45,087 bases of DNA, from assembly GCA_024680555.1 (NCBI GenBank), contig JAILCC010000011.1, positions 1-45,087 of the forward strand, given 5' to 3'. The notes below the pieces were generated by a model that made no database searches, was not told where the DNA came from, and saw only the letters and a list, made by a program, of their open reading frames with translations. The stretch is from a bacterium (GTDB lineage Bacteria > Cyanobacteriota > Vampirovibrionia > Gastranaerophilales > JAILCC01). Shown here piece by piece: positions 33,902 to 42,448 of this stretch. The translations under genes and the position numbers were made by a program. The first letter of the stretch is position 1. Each line of letters begins with the position of its first letter.

Positions 33902-35257
33902 ATGGAACTTAAAAATAAAAATGTTTTAGTATTAGGATTGTCAATAAGCGGTATTTCTGTTGCAAAATATGCGGTAAAAAAAGGTGCATCAGTTGTTGTA
34001 ACCGAAAAAAGAACTCAAAAACCTGAGGACTCAGCTACAATAAAAGAACTTGGGGATTTGGGCATAAAGGTCGAGATGGGGTTTCATTCCGACGGAGCCG
34101 TAAAACATGCGGATATTATTGTAACAAGTCCGAGCATTCCGCCCGAAGCTGAAATTTTTCAAAAGGCAAAATGCTTTAATAAAGAAGTTATCAGTGAACC
34201 TGATTTTGCATTTTTAAATAAGCCCGAAAATTCAAAGTTTATAACAATTACCGGAACAAACGGCAAAACCACCACAACAAAATTAACGAGTGAAATATTG
34301 ACCAACGCAGGATACAAAGCTCCATTTTGCGGCAATATCGGTGTTCCGCCGACTGATTTATTAGATGATGACGTTGATTATTTTGTAATGGAAATCAGCT
34401 CTTATCAAATATTCCATAGCAAATATTTAAAACCCTATATTGGTGCGTTTATCAATTATACTCCTGACCACGTAACGTGGCACGGTAGTGCAGAGGAGTA
34501 TTTGAGGGTAAAACAATCGCATTTTCTTGGCGAAAATGCACCCGAATATGCAGTTTTGAATTATAAAGATGAAAATGTAAAAGTTTTAGAAAAAGATACT
34601 CCGTCTAAAATTGTGGCATTTGATGATGAATTTAGCGATTTTTGCATCTTTGAAAAAGCTGAAAAATTGTATTGCGAAAGAAATAAAGATGTTCAAAAAG
34701 TTTGCGATTTGTCAAAAGCAAAAATTTTCGGAAAACACAACCATCAAAATATGATGTGTGCTACAGCGATAGCAAAGATTTTGGATGTAGATAATGACGT
34801 TATCCAAAAAACCATAGAAGAATTTAAAGCGCCTGCTCACAGAATAGAATTTATTGCGGAGATTGACGGTATAAAGTATTACAATGATTCTAAGGGAACA
34901 AATTGTGATTCTTCTATTTGTGCCCTAAAAGCGTTCAAAGATAAGGTGGTTTTAATTGCAGGCGGTCGGGATAAAATGACAGATTTAACCGAATTTGTGC
35001 AAACTATTGACCAAAAAGCTACGAATGTTGTTCTGATCGGAGAGGCTGCCGACAGATTTGAAAAAGCTATGAGAGAGATAGGGTACAACAACATTATCAG
35101 AACAAATACGCTTGAAAATGCAATTGATATAGCCGGAAGCTTGAAACAGGGAGATGTCCTGTTCTCACCTGCATGTGCAAGTTTTGATATGTTCAAAAAT
35201 TATGAAGAAAGAGGAGATGTATTTAGAAATCATGTCTTATCGAAACTATCAAAATAA
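33902..35257 (+). CDS. murD: UDP-N-acetylmuramoylalanine--D-glutamate ligase
   Basis: 451 aa. The N-terminal Rossmann domain (VLVLGLSISGISVAKYA) is followed by the ATPase domain with P-loop TGTNGKTTTT (about 117-126). The C-terminal domain has NDSKGTNCDSS and AGGRDKM, both typical of MurD. It adds D-Glu to UDP-MurNAc-Ala. It lies 3 nt after mraY, and murE and murC are not in this cluster. Confidence 0.96.
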   Translation: MELKNKNVLVLGLSISGISVAKYAVKKGASVVVTEKRTQKPEDSATIKELGDLGIKVEMGFHSDGAVKHADIIVTSPSIPPEAEIFQKAKCFNKEVISEPDFAFLNKPENSKFITITGTNGKTTTTKLTSEILTNAGYKAPFCGNIGVPPTDLLDDDVDYFVMEISSYQIFHSKYLKPYIGAFINYTPDHVTWHGSAEEYLRVKQSHFLGENAPEYAVLNYKDENVKVLEKDTPSKIVAFDDEFSDFCIFEKAEKLYCERNKDVQKVCDLSKAKIFGKHNHQNMMCATAIAKILDVDNDVIQKTIEEFKAPAHRIEFIAEIDGIKYYNDSKGTNCDSSICALKAFKDKVVLIAGGRDKMTDLTEFVQTIDQKATNVVLIGEAADRFEKAMREIGYNNIIRTNTLENAIDIAGSLKQGDVLFSPACASFDMFKNYEERGDVFRNHVLSKLSK

Positions 35258-35273
35258 ATCGGAAGAACAAGAT

Positions 35274-36422
35274 ATGAAACGCAGAAGAAAACAATCCTCA
35301 AAAAAAATGAGGGTGAAGCTTCCGCCTATTAATAGAAACCTCTTAATAGTTGTTATAATGCTGATGATTTTTGGTATCGTAGCAATTTTTTCAGCGAGCG
35401 CACCGGAAGGGGTAGACCATTATGAAAACCCTCTTTATTACCCGATGAGGCACCTTGCATTTGCGGCTTTTGGCTGGCTTGCTCTGTTTTTTATTTCTCG
35501 TATTCATTACAAAAACTGGGAACGCTGGGTTATGCCAGTATCTATTACGATAATAGCGCTTATCACAATGACACTTATTCCGGGACTTGGAAAAACCGAC
35601 TACGGCTCTTCAAGGTGGCTGACATTCCTTCCTATTCAACCATCTGAGTTTGGTAAATTTGCGTGCATATTACTTATGGCAAGTTGCTTGTCCAAAGTAA
35701 AAAACCTGAAAAACATTCTTGTCCTTAAACACGCAGGACTAATTGCCTTTATGATGCTAATAATTTTATTGCAGCCTAACATGAGTATGCTTGTAATACT
35801 TGGGGTTACCTGTCTTGCAATGTTGCTTGTTGCGGGAATTAATATGACAATTGTTATAGGTGCTATAATTGCAATGCTTCCTATTGGCGGCTTGATCGTA
35901 TTGAAACATTCTTATCAGTTAAAAAGAATTTTGGGTTGGCTAGATCCTCTTTCTGATCCCCAAGGTATTGGATATAACATTATTCAAAGTTGGTATGCAA
36001 TAGCAAGCGGAGGACTTTTGGGTGTAGGGTTTGGCAATTCCAAACAAAAATTGTACTATTTACCTGTTGCTTATACCGATTTTGTATTTTCGGTAATTGC
36101 GGAAGAAAGCGGTTTTGTCGGCATTACGGTGCTTGTACTGTTGTTTTTGCTATTTTTGCATTTTGGTTTTAAGGTTGCTACACGCTGCGAGGATATGTTT
36201 GGACGATTACTCGCTTTTGGTATTGTATTTAATATTGGATTTCAGGCATTTGTCAATATGTGTGTAGCGTCAGGAGTATTCCCTGTTACGGGTGTAACGC
36301 TTCCTCTTATAAGCTACGGCGGTTCGTCTTTTATTGTTACTTGCGCTATGATTGGTGTGCTATTTAACATTTCAAGATATTCCGTTAAAAAAGAAAGGAA
36401 ACAGGATGAGGCAAGACAATAA
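35274..36422 (+). CDS. ftsW: Peptidoglycan glycosyltransferase FtsW (SEDS family)
   Basis: 382 aa from ATG 35274, chosen for its ggaag ribosome binding site 8 nt upstream. Earlier in-frame starts lie inside murD and lack spacing. A basic N-terminus (MKRRRKQSSKKMR) precedes about ten spans. Conserved features are the catalytic-type Asp in DPQGIGYN, GGLLGVGFGNSKQKLYYLP, the AYTDFVFSVIAEESGFVG loop, and PVTGVTLPLISYGGSS near the end. It polymerises septal glycan with a class b PBP, which is not in the window. Confidence 0.93.
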   Translation: MKRRRKQSSKKMRVKLPPINRNLLIVVIMLMIFGIVAIFSASAPEGVDHYENPLYYPMRHLAFAAFGWLALFFISRIHYKNWERWVMPVSITIIALITMTLIPGLGKTDYGSSRWLTFLPIQPSEFGKFACILLMASCLSKVKNLKNILVLKHAGLIAFMMLIILLQPNMSMLVILGVTCLAMLLVAGINMTIVIGAIIAMLPIGGLIVLKHSYQLKRILGWLDPLSDPQGIGYNIIQSWYAIASGGLLGVGFGNSKQKLYYLPVAYTDFVFSVIAEESGFVGITVLVLLFLLFLHFGFKVATRCEDMFGRLLAFGIVFNIGFQAFVNMCVASGVFPVTGVTLPLISYGGSSFIVTCAMIGVLFNISRYSVKKERKQDEARQ

Positions 36423-37524
36423 AAAGCTTAATGTGGTTTTGACTGGCGGTGGCACAGGCGGGCATATTTACCCTGCAATTGCGGTCGGCAGAGAGCTTTT
36501 GACGAGAGATGATGTTGAAAAAGTTTATTATATAGGCAACCCTGAAAAGCTTGAAAAAACAATTACCGAAAAAGAAGATTTTGAGTTTTTGCCGGTTAAA
36601 GTTTCGGGACTTCCTAAAAAAAAGGATTTTGCACTCGTAAAATGCCTGTTTGAATTGGGTGTTTCCGTTATAAAATGTTTGGGATATTTTAAAAAAATTC
36701 ATCCCGATTGCATTTTGGGTACAGGCGGGTATGTTAGTGCGCCTGCTTTAATTGCAGCAAAAATAACAGGCATTCCGTATATGCTCCATGATAGTGATGC
36801 TATTCCAGGGATTGTTTCCAGAAAAATGTCATCTTCCGCCAAAGCCATGAATATTTCATTTGAGGAGGCAAAAAAATATTTAAAAGCTAAAAATATTGGT
36901 GTAAACGGCAACCCTTTGCGTAGCGAATTTAATGCGCTTGATAAAAAAGTAAGTCTTAAATCCCTCAATTTATCACCCGATAAATTTACAATTCTTGTTA
37001 TGGGCGGCTCTCAAGGGGCAAAATCCATAAATGCCGCTATTGCTGCCTGTGCGCAGGAGTTGATAGAAGAGCTTAATATTCAAATAATTCACCAGACAGG
37101 TTTGAAAAATTATGAAGAATATATGGACGGAATTTCTTCCGAGCTTCGTAATAATCCATCATACCTGCCCAAAGCGTATCTTGATAATATGCCGATGTAT
37201 CTTTCTTGTGCTGATTTGGTAATAGCTCGTGCAGGTTCTTTGTCTTTATCGGAGTTTAATTTGTCGGGATTGCCGTCAATTTTAGTTCCGTATCCCCATG
37301 CTGCTAACAATCACCAGTATCATAATGCGATGGCTCTTGAAAAAGCAGGAGCGGCGGTTTGTTTGGAAGATAATCTTTGCGATGGGGATAATCTCAGAGA
37401 AATCGTAAATAATCTTGTTAACGATAAAGAGCGTTTGCAATCAATGAAAGAAGCAAATTTGAAGCTTGCTAAACCTGATGCAACAAAGAAAATAACCGAC
37501 ATACTTGTTTCAATTGCAAAATAA
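36406..37524 (+). CDS. murG: UDP-GlcNAc:lipid I N-acetylglucosaminyltransferase
   Basis: 372 aa from ATG 36406, with an aaagga ribosome binding site 7 nt upstream. The longer frame reaching back into ftsW is not needed. The N-terminal GGGTGGHIYPAIAVG binds lipid I. The middle HDSDAIPG replaces the usual HEQN-type motif. GGSQGAKSIN and RAGSLSLSE form the UDP-GlcNAc site. It makes lipid II, the last step before flipping. Its start overlaps the ftsW end by 17 nt. It is the last gene of the cluster, followed by a GC-rich terminator at 37641. Confidence 0.95.
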   Translation: MRQDNKKLNVVLTGGGTGGHIYPAIAVGRELLTRDDVEKVYYIGNPEKLEKTITEKEDFEFLPVKVSGLPKKKDFALVKCLFELGVSVIKCLGYFKKIHPDCILGTGGYVSAPALIAAKITGIPYMLHDSDAIPGIVSRKMSSSAKAMNISFEEAKKYLKAKNIGVNGNPLRSEFNALDKKVSLKSLNLSPDKFTILVMGGSQGAKSINAAIAACAQELIEELNIQIIHQTGLKNYEEYMDGISSELRNNPSYLPKAYLDNMPMYLSCADLVIARAGSLSLSEFNLSGLPSILVPYPHAANNHQYHNAMALEKAGAAVCLEDNLCDGDNLREIVNNLVNDKERLQSMKEANLKLAKPDATKKITDILVSIAK

Positions 37525-37640
37525 TATTCTCCGCCTGTCTAATTAAAAATTTCTGTATTAAGAGTATCTTCTTAATATAAAACGATGTGGTTTTGGCACA
37601 GAAAACTCAGGCAAAAAGACCTGTTTTAATAAATAATAAT

Positions 37641-37678
37641 CGCCCGCTTGTCTACTCGGCGGGCGGTTTATTTGTTTT
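37641..37678 (+). terminator. Terminator of the mur cluster
   Basis: A cgcccgc/gcgggcg stem (37641-37647/37659-37665) with an 11-nt loop, followed by a T-rich tail on the plus strand. The stop codon of the convergent small membrane protein gene lies in the tail. Confidence 0.7.
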
Positions 37679-37931
37679 GCGGCAGATTTTTGTATCTGTA
37701 CACAAGCGCTAAATCTGTCGCAACAAGTAAAAGGTCTGCCAAATATAAATAAAAAACCGCATCAAAATCATGCATGACCTTGTGAATTATTCCGCATGTG
37801 TAGCCGATTATAACAAGCCATGCAAAAAGGCGACTCTTGCCTTTTACGTTTTTTGTTCTGTATGTTTTTGCTATTGCGGCAGGCCAACTGGCTCCGAAAC
37901 ATATCAGCATTCCCGCTTCAAATACGCTCAT
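37668..37931 (-). CDS. Small three-span membrane protein, SemiSWEET/PQ-loop-like
   Basis: 87 aa with three hydrophobic helices (about 5-20, 35-52 and 60-78). The SWPAAIAKTYRTKNVKGKS segment after the first helix matches the P-x2-x-K-x-x-K-x2-G-x-S pattern of SemiSWEET/PQ-loop sugar transporters, but the usual PQ is PA. Length fits a SemiSWEET half-transporter that works as a dimer. A direct-repeat operator candidate lies about 40 bp upstream (37969-37984), with the sigma factor gene diverging from it. Confidence 0.7.
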   Translation of the reverse strand: MSVFEAGMLICFGASWPAAIAKTYRTKNVKGKSRLFAWLVIIGYTCGIIHKVMHDFDAVFYLYLADLLLVATDLALVYRYKNLPQNK

Positions 37932-37968
37932 ATTCTGCTCCTTTGTTATTTATAATGTACCATAAATA

Positions 37969-37984
37969 TTAAGAAATGTTAAAT
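37969..37984 (+). promoter_or_regulatory. Candidate response-regulator direct repeat, site 1
   Basis: ttaaga, 4 bp, ttaaat: 10-bp period half-sites. It faces an inverted second site 24 bp away. It lies between the divergent SemiSWEET-like and sigma factor genes. Confidence 0.45.
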
Positions 37985-38007
37985 AAAACACTCATTTTGT
38001 AATGATT

Positions 38008-38023
38008 TCTTAACATTTCTACA
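38008..38023 (-). promoter_or_regulatory. Candidate response-regulator direct repeat, site 2
   Basis: Read on the minus strand it is tgtaga, 4 bp (aatg), ttaaga, with the same 10-bp period and spacer as site 1. It ends 9 bp before the -35 box of the sigma factor promoter, the usual place for an activator. Confidence 0.45.
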
Positions 38024-38031
38024 CGAAAGGG

Positions 38032-38060
38032 TTGAAAAAACATGTCAAGTCTGATATATT
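38032..38060 (+). promoter_or_regulatory. Sigma-70 promoter of the sigma factor gene
   Basis: A -35 ttgaaa (38032-38037), a 17-bp spacer and a -10 tatatt (38055-38060). It gives a leader of about 95 nt with no obvious structure before the ttaggag ribosome binding site. Confidence 0.7.
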
Positions 38061-38161
38061 GATTATATACCCGATATATATTTGTCTTGCATCTTTTGGT
38101 AAAATCGTTTTCTGGCGGGTGTTTTTGTTTGGTATCTTTGGTTTTTTAGGAGCGTAAAAGT

Positions 38162-39049
38162 ATGAAGAATTGTGAAGCAGCTGGTTGTGTATCGAAAAGA
38201 ATTGTTAACTTTTATTCAAAAAAAGAAGAATCACTTCAAAATTATTTGAAGAAGATTGCATCTATTCCCGTTCTTTCTTATGAAGAAGAAAAGAAATTGG
38301 CAAAAAGAATTAAAGAAGGTGATTTGGATGCAAAGCGTGCGTTGGTGCGTGCGAATTTAAAATTGGCGGCAAACGTTGCGGCAAAAATCAGAAATTCTAA
38401 CATGACTTTTTCCGATTTAATTCAAGAAGCAAATATCGGTTTATTGGTAGCGGTTGATAAGTACAATTATAAATTGGGCTACAAATTTAGTACTTATGCT
38501 ACATGGTGGATAAAACAAGCCGTATTAAAAGCAATTTCCGAACAGTCTGGCTGTATGAAAGTTCCGGTTTATGTTCAAGAAATTGTCGGCAAGTATTCCA
38601 AAATGAAATCTAAACTTGAAAACGAATTGCAAACTTCTTTGAGTATAGAAGATATGGCAGACAGAATGAAAATCGAACCCAAGAAACTTGAAGAATATGT
38701 AAATGCGTTTCAGCAAAATCTTTCTTTGGATGAAACATTATCCAATTCCGACAACAAAGAGCATTCTCTTGCAGACATTATTGCGGACGAAAATGCTACC
38801 GCAACTGCAAAAGCCGAATACGAGGGTTTGAAAGAAGCCATAACAGAGGCTATGACTGTTTTAAAAGAACGTGAACAAAAGATAGTTGTCTTGAGATTTG
38901 GTTTGAATGAAGAAAATAAAAAGACACTTGATGAAATCGGCAAGATGTTTGGCATAACAAAAGAGTGCGTTCGCCAAACAGAAATCAGAGCAATTAAGCG
39001 TCTTAAAGACTTTTGTACAAGCAGAGATATAGACTTGTATTGCTGCTAA
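38162..39049 (+). CDS. Sigma-70 family RNA polymerase sigma factor, RpoD-like group
   Basis: 295 aa without region 1.1. Region 1.2 is SLQNYLKKIASIPVLSYEEE (about 25-44). Region 2 has DLIQEANIGLLVAVDKYNY and KFSTYATWWIKQAV (about 85-122), followed by KAISEQSGCMKVPVYVQE where primary sigma factors have an RTIRIPVHM-like stretch. Region 3 is at about 140-215. Region 4 is VLRFGLNEENKKTLDEIGKM, ending in the recognition helix TKECVRQTEIRAIKRL. The shortened N-terminus and altered 2.4/3.0 region suggest a group 2 or alternative factor rather than the housekeeping one. Cysteines at both ends (NCEAAGC, YCC) are unusual. Confidence 0.9.
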   Translation: MKNCEAAGCVSKRIVNFYSKKEESLQNYLKKIASIPVLSYEEEKKLAKRIKEGDLDAKRALVRANLKLAANVAAKIRNSNMTFSDLIQEANIGLLVAVDKYNYKLGYKFSTYATWWIKQAVLKAISEQSGCMKVPVYVQEIVGKYSKMKSKLENELQTSLSIEDMADRMKIEPKKLEEYVNAFQQNLSLDETLSNSDNKEHSLADIIADENATATAKAEYEGLKEAITEAMTVLKEREQKIVVLRFGLNEENKKTLDEIGKMFGITKECVRQTEIRAIKRLKDFCTSRDIDLYCC

Positions 39050-39327
39050 GAATCAGTGTCTTCAAACATCATCATTTCGGGTTTAGAGTTCAGAGCTTCT
39101 TGTTGGTGCGAGTAGCGTTCCATACGGAGTTTTAACCAACTTACCATAGTGTCTGAACCGTAAACTTCGACAATTCTTTTTCTTGAAAAAGCTTTGTAGG
39201 GTGAGACTTTACTTTCTTCTAAATAAGTATTGCAACGGCAATTAAGCTCTTCAATCAAATCATAAAGAGTTTTTAACCATGCTGCTTGAACTGTGCTTTC
39301 ATCAATTTGGAACTTTAAAATCATCAC
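39046..39327 (-). CDS. Hypothetical protein, 93 aa
   Basis: A mostly helical, charged soluble protein (ESTVQAAWLKTLYDLIEELN, then CRCNTYLEESKV) with no recognised domain. Its 3' end overlaps the sigma factor stop by 4 nt on the other strand. A second Met follows directly, and the ribosome binding site is poor. A plausible promoter (tttaaa, 17 bp, tatcat) lies upstream, as does operator site 3. Confidence 0.65.
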   Translation of the reverse strand: MMILKFQIDESTVQAAWLKTLYDLIEELNCRCNTYLEESKVSPYKAFSRKRIVEVYGSDTMVSWLKLRMERYSHQQEALNSKPEMMMFEDTDS

Positions 39328-39403
39328 TACTACTTATTTAGTACTACTTCTATTCATGATAACATATTGCCCATGCGTTTTAAAGTCCATGAGAATTATT
39401 TTG

Positions 39404-39419
39404 TTAAGAAATATTAAGA
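39404..39419 (+). promoter_or_regulatory. Candidate response-regulator direct repeat, site 3
   Basis: ttaaga, 4 bp (aata), ttaaga: a perfect pair with a 10-bp period. It lies 77 bp upstream of the 93-aa gene and is the same motif as at 37969 and 38008. Confidence 0.45.
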
Positions 39420-39446
39420 AACAATAAAAGTGTGAACAAAAATATG

Positions 39447-41057
39447 TTATTCTCTATCGAGATTTTCCAACTCTTTTTTTACAAAGCTCTTTGCATGTTT
39501 AGGGATAATGTTTTCGCAGCAATCCCAGACGGAAGTGAGTTCAGGATATTGCGATTCTTTTTTAATCATTTTAAGATAGCAATTGCCTCTGTCGAAATCT
39601 GACCTGCCGTTATTTTGAAATTCAAAATAGCCGCAGTTTTGGCATATTTTGAGGGCAAAGCCTTTTTCTATAAGAGTGTCGGATATTTCTTTCAGGGCTT
39701 CGGATAATCGAAGGTATTTTTTTGATGACATAAATTTCTTTTCGTACCAAAAAACAACTCTAAACAGAGCATCTTCGTTTATAATTTCAATTTTGGTCAT
39801 AAGTTCCAAATCGCCGTTGGTTAATAAAACATCGATAAATGTTGAGTTTTCGTGTGCTTTTGATTCTTCTTCCCTGAGTTTTTTGCGTTCCATATAAGCG
39901 CCGTAGTAGTTTATAAAGTAGTTGGAAACAAGTGCCAACGGTGAAAACAGTAACCAGCAAAACCAGAATACAAATTTATGCAGGCTGAATTTTGCAACTC
40001 TGCAAAGGTAGATAAATAAAATCAAATAGTAAATGAAAAGTAGCCATGGACCTTGGTATCCCAAAACAAATCCGTCAACAAAGGCGAATTTTGACAAGAA
40101 TATGATTGCAAGAATTACGAAAAATTCACCCGGATAAAGTCCTGAAATAATGTATTCTTTAGAAGCCCAGGTGTATTCTTTTGAAAAAAGGTCTTTGAAA
40201 TGATTTTTGAATACAAAAAATTTTTTAAAATTGATTTTGTTAAAAAAGTCTAAAATGTTGTCAGTTGTTTCGTAATATTGTTTGAAAACCCTAATGTCGG
40301 GTGAGTGTTCCATCTTTATATTTTGATTTGATAAAACCATCGGAAGTTCAAAATGGAAATCGTTTTCTCTTGAAAAACTGTTTCTGACTTGCAAAAGAGT
40401 ATCTTTTTTTATGGCAAACACATCATCGTTCAGATAATTTAAAAATCCTGCAATATTTCTTCCCAAAAAGATAATGGTGTTTAAAAAGATTTTTCTGTAG
40501 CCAATAGTTCTTCCAATAAAGGATGAATAGAGGTTTTTATTAAGGGTGATACCGCTTATAACCGGAGTCTTGTTTATTTTATCGTTTAACCTTGCCAAAA
40601 AATCGGGGCGTACAGTGCAGTCGCCGTTGAGAAAGACGAAAGCATCGCTTTTATCATTTATAAATATTCTGTCGAAAAACCATTTTATTGATTCTGCTTT
40701 ACCTGCTCTGTAACCGTCTTCTGTGCTCAAACGCCACAACCTTGCACCGCTGTTGATTTCAAGAACCCTTGCTGTTTCATCGGTGCAATTATCCAAAATA
40801 ACATTTATATTATAGCGTTCTTTGTTGTATTCTTGTCCCTTTAGTGCGGTTAAAAGTGTTGCTATTGTTTGTTCACAATTGTGTGCATATATTACGACAT
40901 TGAAACTGTTCAGATAATCAACATTTGTAATTTTGTTTTCAATTGAAACCAATCTTGCTTTTGAGGCATTGTATATTACATAGTAAAAATATACGTATGA
41001 CACTGCAAGATAGATTAACAGAATTATTGCGATGAAATTTATTACAAATATGAACAC
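39447..41057 (-). CDS. Membrane GT2-family glycosyltransferase with Cys-rich C-terminal part
   Basis: 536 aa. A GTG start is fixed by a ggag ribosome binding site 8 nt upstream. One N-terminal span is followed by a GT-A domain: NVVIYAHNCEQTIATLL (about 53-69), NVILDNCTDETARVLE, and FVFLNGDCTVRPDFLARL, where the metal-binding DxD reads N-G-D. Two or three further spans lie at about 305-395. The C-terminal 130 residues are soluble, with CQNCGYFEF, GNCYLKM and WDCCENIIP, a possible zinc-binding unit not usual in GT2 enzymes. It is the third gene after ftsH and the gltA-like gene. The sugar and acceptor are unknown. Confidence 0.82.
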   Translation of the reverse strand: MFIFVINFIAIILLIYLAVSYVYFYYVIYNASKARLVSIENKITNVDYLNSFNVVIYAHNCEQTIATLLTALKGQEYNKERYNINVILDNCTDETARVLEINSGARLWRLSTEDGYRAGKAESIKWFFDRIFINDKSDAFVFLNGDCTVRPDFLARLNDKINKTPVISGITLNKNLYSSFIGRTIGYRKIFLNTIIFLGRNIAGFLNYLNDDVFAIKKDTLLQVRNSFSRENDFHFELPMVLSNQNIKMEHSPDIRVFKQYYETTDNILDFFNKINFKKFFVFKNHFKDLFSKEYTWASKEYIISGLYPGEFFVILAIIFLSKFAFVDGFVLGYQGPWLLFIYYLILFIYLCRVAKFSLHKFVFWFCWLLFSPLALVSNYFINYYGAYMERKKLREEESKAHENSTFIDVLLTNGDLELMTKIEIINEDALFRVVFWYEKKFMSSKKYLRLSEALKEISDTLIEKGFALKICQNCGYFEFQNNGRSDFDRGNCYLKMIKKESQYPELTSVWDCCENIIPKHAKSFVKKELENLDRE

Positions 41058-41072
41058 AACTTTCTCCGCAAA

Positions 41073-42446
41073 TTATTTTGACAAGTATTCGTTAATTGCT
41101 TTTGCCGCTCTTTTCCCTGCGCCCATAGCATTGATGGCGTTTGATGTGCCTACAGGTGCCACGTCGCCGCCTGCAAATACTCCCTCTAACGAAGTTGCGC
41201 CGGTTTCTTTATCAACAACAATATAACCTTTTTTATCTGTCTCTAAAGAAAGATTATCATTAACGGCAGAACGTTGAATAATCGGGTTCGGATTTGTGCC
41301 GAGTGCTACGATTACAACATCTACGTCCATATCAACGATTTGTCCTTCAATGGGAACAGGGCTTCTTCTGCCGCTTTCATCGGGTTCTCCGAGTTCCATA
41401 ACTTGAAGACGTAATGTTTTTACATAGTTTTCTTCGCCCAGAATTTCCAATGGTGAATGAAGAAGTTTGAAGACAATGCCTTCTTCTTTTGCGTGGCGAA
41501 TTTCTTCTAACCTTGCAGGAAGTTCGGCTTCCGAACGTCTGTATACAATGGTTACATCTTCAAAGCCTACTCTTTTTGCTACTCTGGCAGCATCCATAGC
41601 GGTATTTCCTCCGCCTATTACGGCTACTTTTTTGCCGATATAAATAGGAGTAGGTGATTCTTCAGTTTGAGCTTTCATAAGGTTTACTCGGGTTAAAAAT
41701 TCATTTGCGCTATATACGCCGTTGAGGTTTTCACCCTTGATATGAAGCATTTTGGGAAGACCTGCGCCTGAGCAGATAAATATTGCGTCAAAGCCATCAT
41801 TCTTTAAATCTTGAATAGTTAAGGATTTTCCGATGACTACGTTCTTTTCAAGTTTTACGCCTAATTTTTTGAGCCCCTCAAGTTCGGTGTCAAGAGCGGT
41901 TCTCGGAAGTCTGAACGGCGGAATGCCGTATCTCAATACACCTCCGAATGCGTGAAGTGCTTCAAAAACAGTAACATCGTGACCTTCTTTTGCAAGGTCG
42001 GCAGCAGCCGTGATACCTGCACAGCCGGAACCGATAATTGCAACCTTTTTACCTGTTGCGGGTTTTTGTTCAACTTTTGCCTTGGAATTATCCCCGACAA
42101 ATCTTTCTAACGCACCGATAGCAATAGGTTCTGATTTTATACCCAAAATGCATTGACCTTCGCACTGACGTTCTTGCGGACATACCCTGCCGCAAACTGA
42201 CGGTAAAAGGCTTGTTTGTCTGATAACGTCACCTGCACCCTGAATATCTTCTTCTTTTAATTTTGCGATAAATTCAGGGATATTGATATTCACCGGACAG
42301 CCTGTTATGCAGCGTGCGTTTTTGCAATGCAAACATCTTTTAGCTTCTTCAAGTGCTTTTTCTTTAGTTAAATTTTTTGTTACTTCTTCAAAATTTTTAT
42401 TTCTGTAATTTGCATCTAATTCTTCGGGGTGTACTCTCGAACCCAT
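41073..42446 (-). CDS. gltA: Glutamate synthase small-subunit-like NADPH oxidoreductase
   Basis: 457 aa. The N-terminal ferredoxin-like domain has two cysteine groups (RCLHCKNARCITGCPV at about 37-52; CGRVCPQERQCEGQC at about 90-105) for [4Fe-4S] clusters. An FAD site follows (VAIIGSGCAGITAAADLA, about 135-152) and an NADPH site (VAVIGGGNTAMDAARVA, about 275-291). It ends with an FAD-contact AGGDVAPVGTSNAINAMGAG. This matches homotetrameric GltA and also NfnB/SudA-type ferredoxin:NADP oxidoreductases. No large glutamate synthase subunit and no NfnA partner is adjacent, so the electron partner is open. It starts 2 nt after ftsH. Confidence 0.87.
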   Translation of the reverse strand: MGSRVHPEELDANYRNKNFEEVTKNLTKEKALEEAKRCLHCKNARCITGCPVNINIPEFIAKLKEEDIQGAGDVIRQTSLLPSVCGRVCPQERQCEGQCILGIKSEPIAIGALERFVGDNSKAKVEQKPATGKKVAIIGSGCAGITAAADLAKEGHDVTVFEALHAFGGVLRYGIPPFRLPRTALDTELEGLKKLGVKLEKNVVIGKSLTIQDLKNDGFDAIFICSGAGLPKMLHIKGENLNGVYSANEFLTRVNLMKAQTEESPTPIYIGKKVAVIGGGNTAMDAARVAKRVGFEDVTIVYRRSEAELPARLEEIRHAKEEGIVFKLLHSPLEILGEENYVKTLRLQVMELGEPDESGRRSPVPIEGQIVDMDVDVVIVALGTNPNPIIQRSAVNDNLSLETDKKGYIVVDKETGATSLEGVFAGGDVAPVGTSNAINAMGAGKRAAKAINEYLSK

Positions 42447-42448
42447 GA

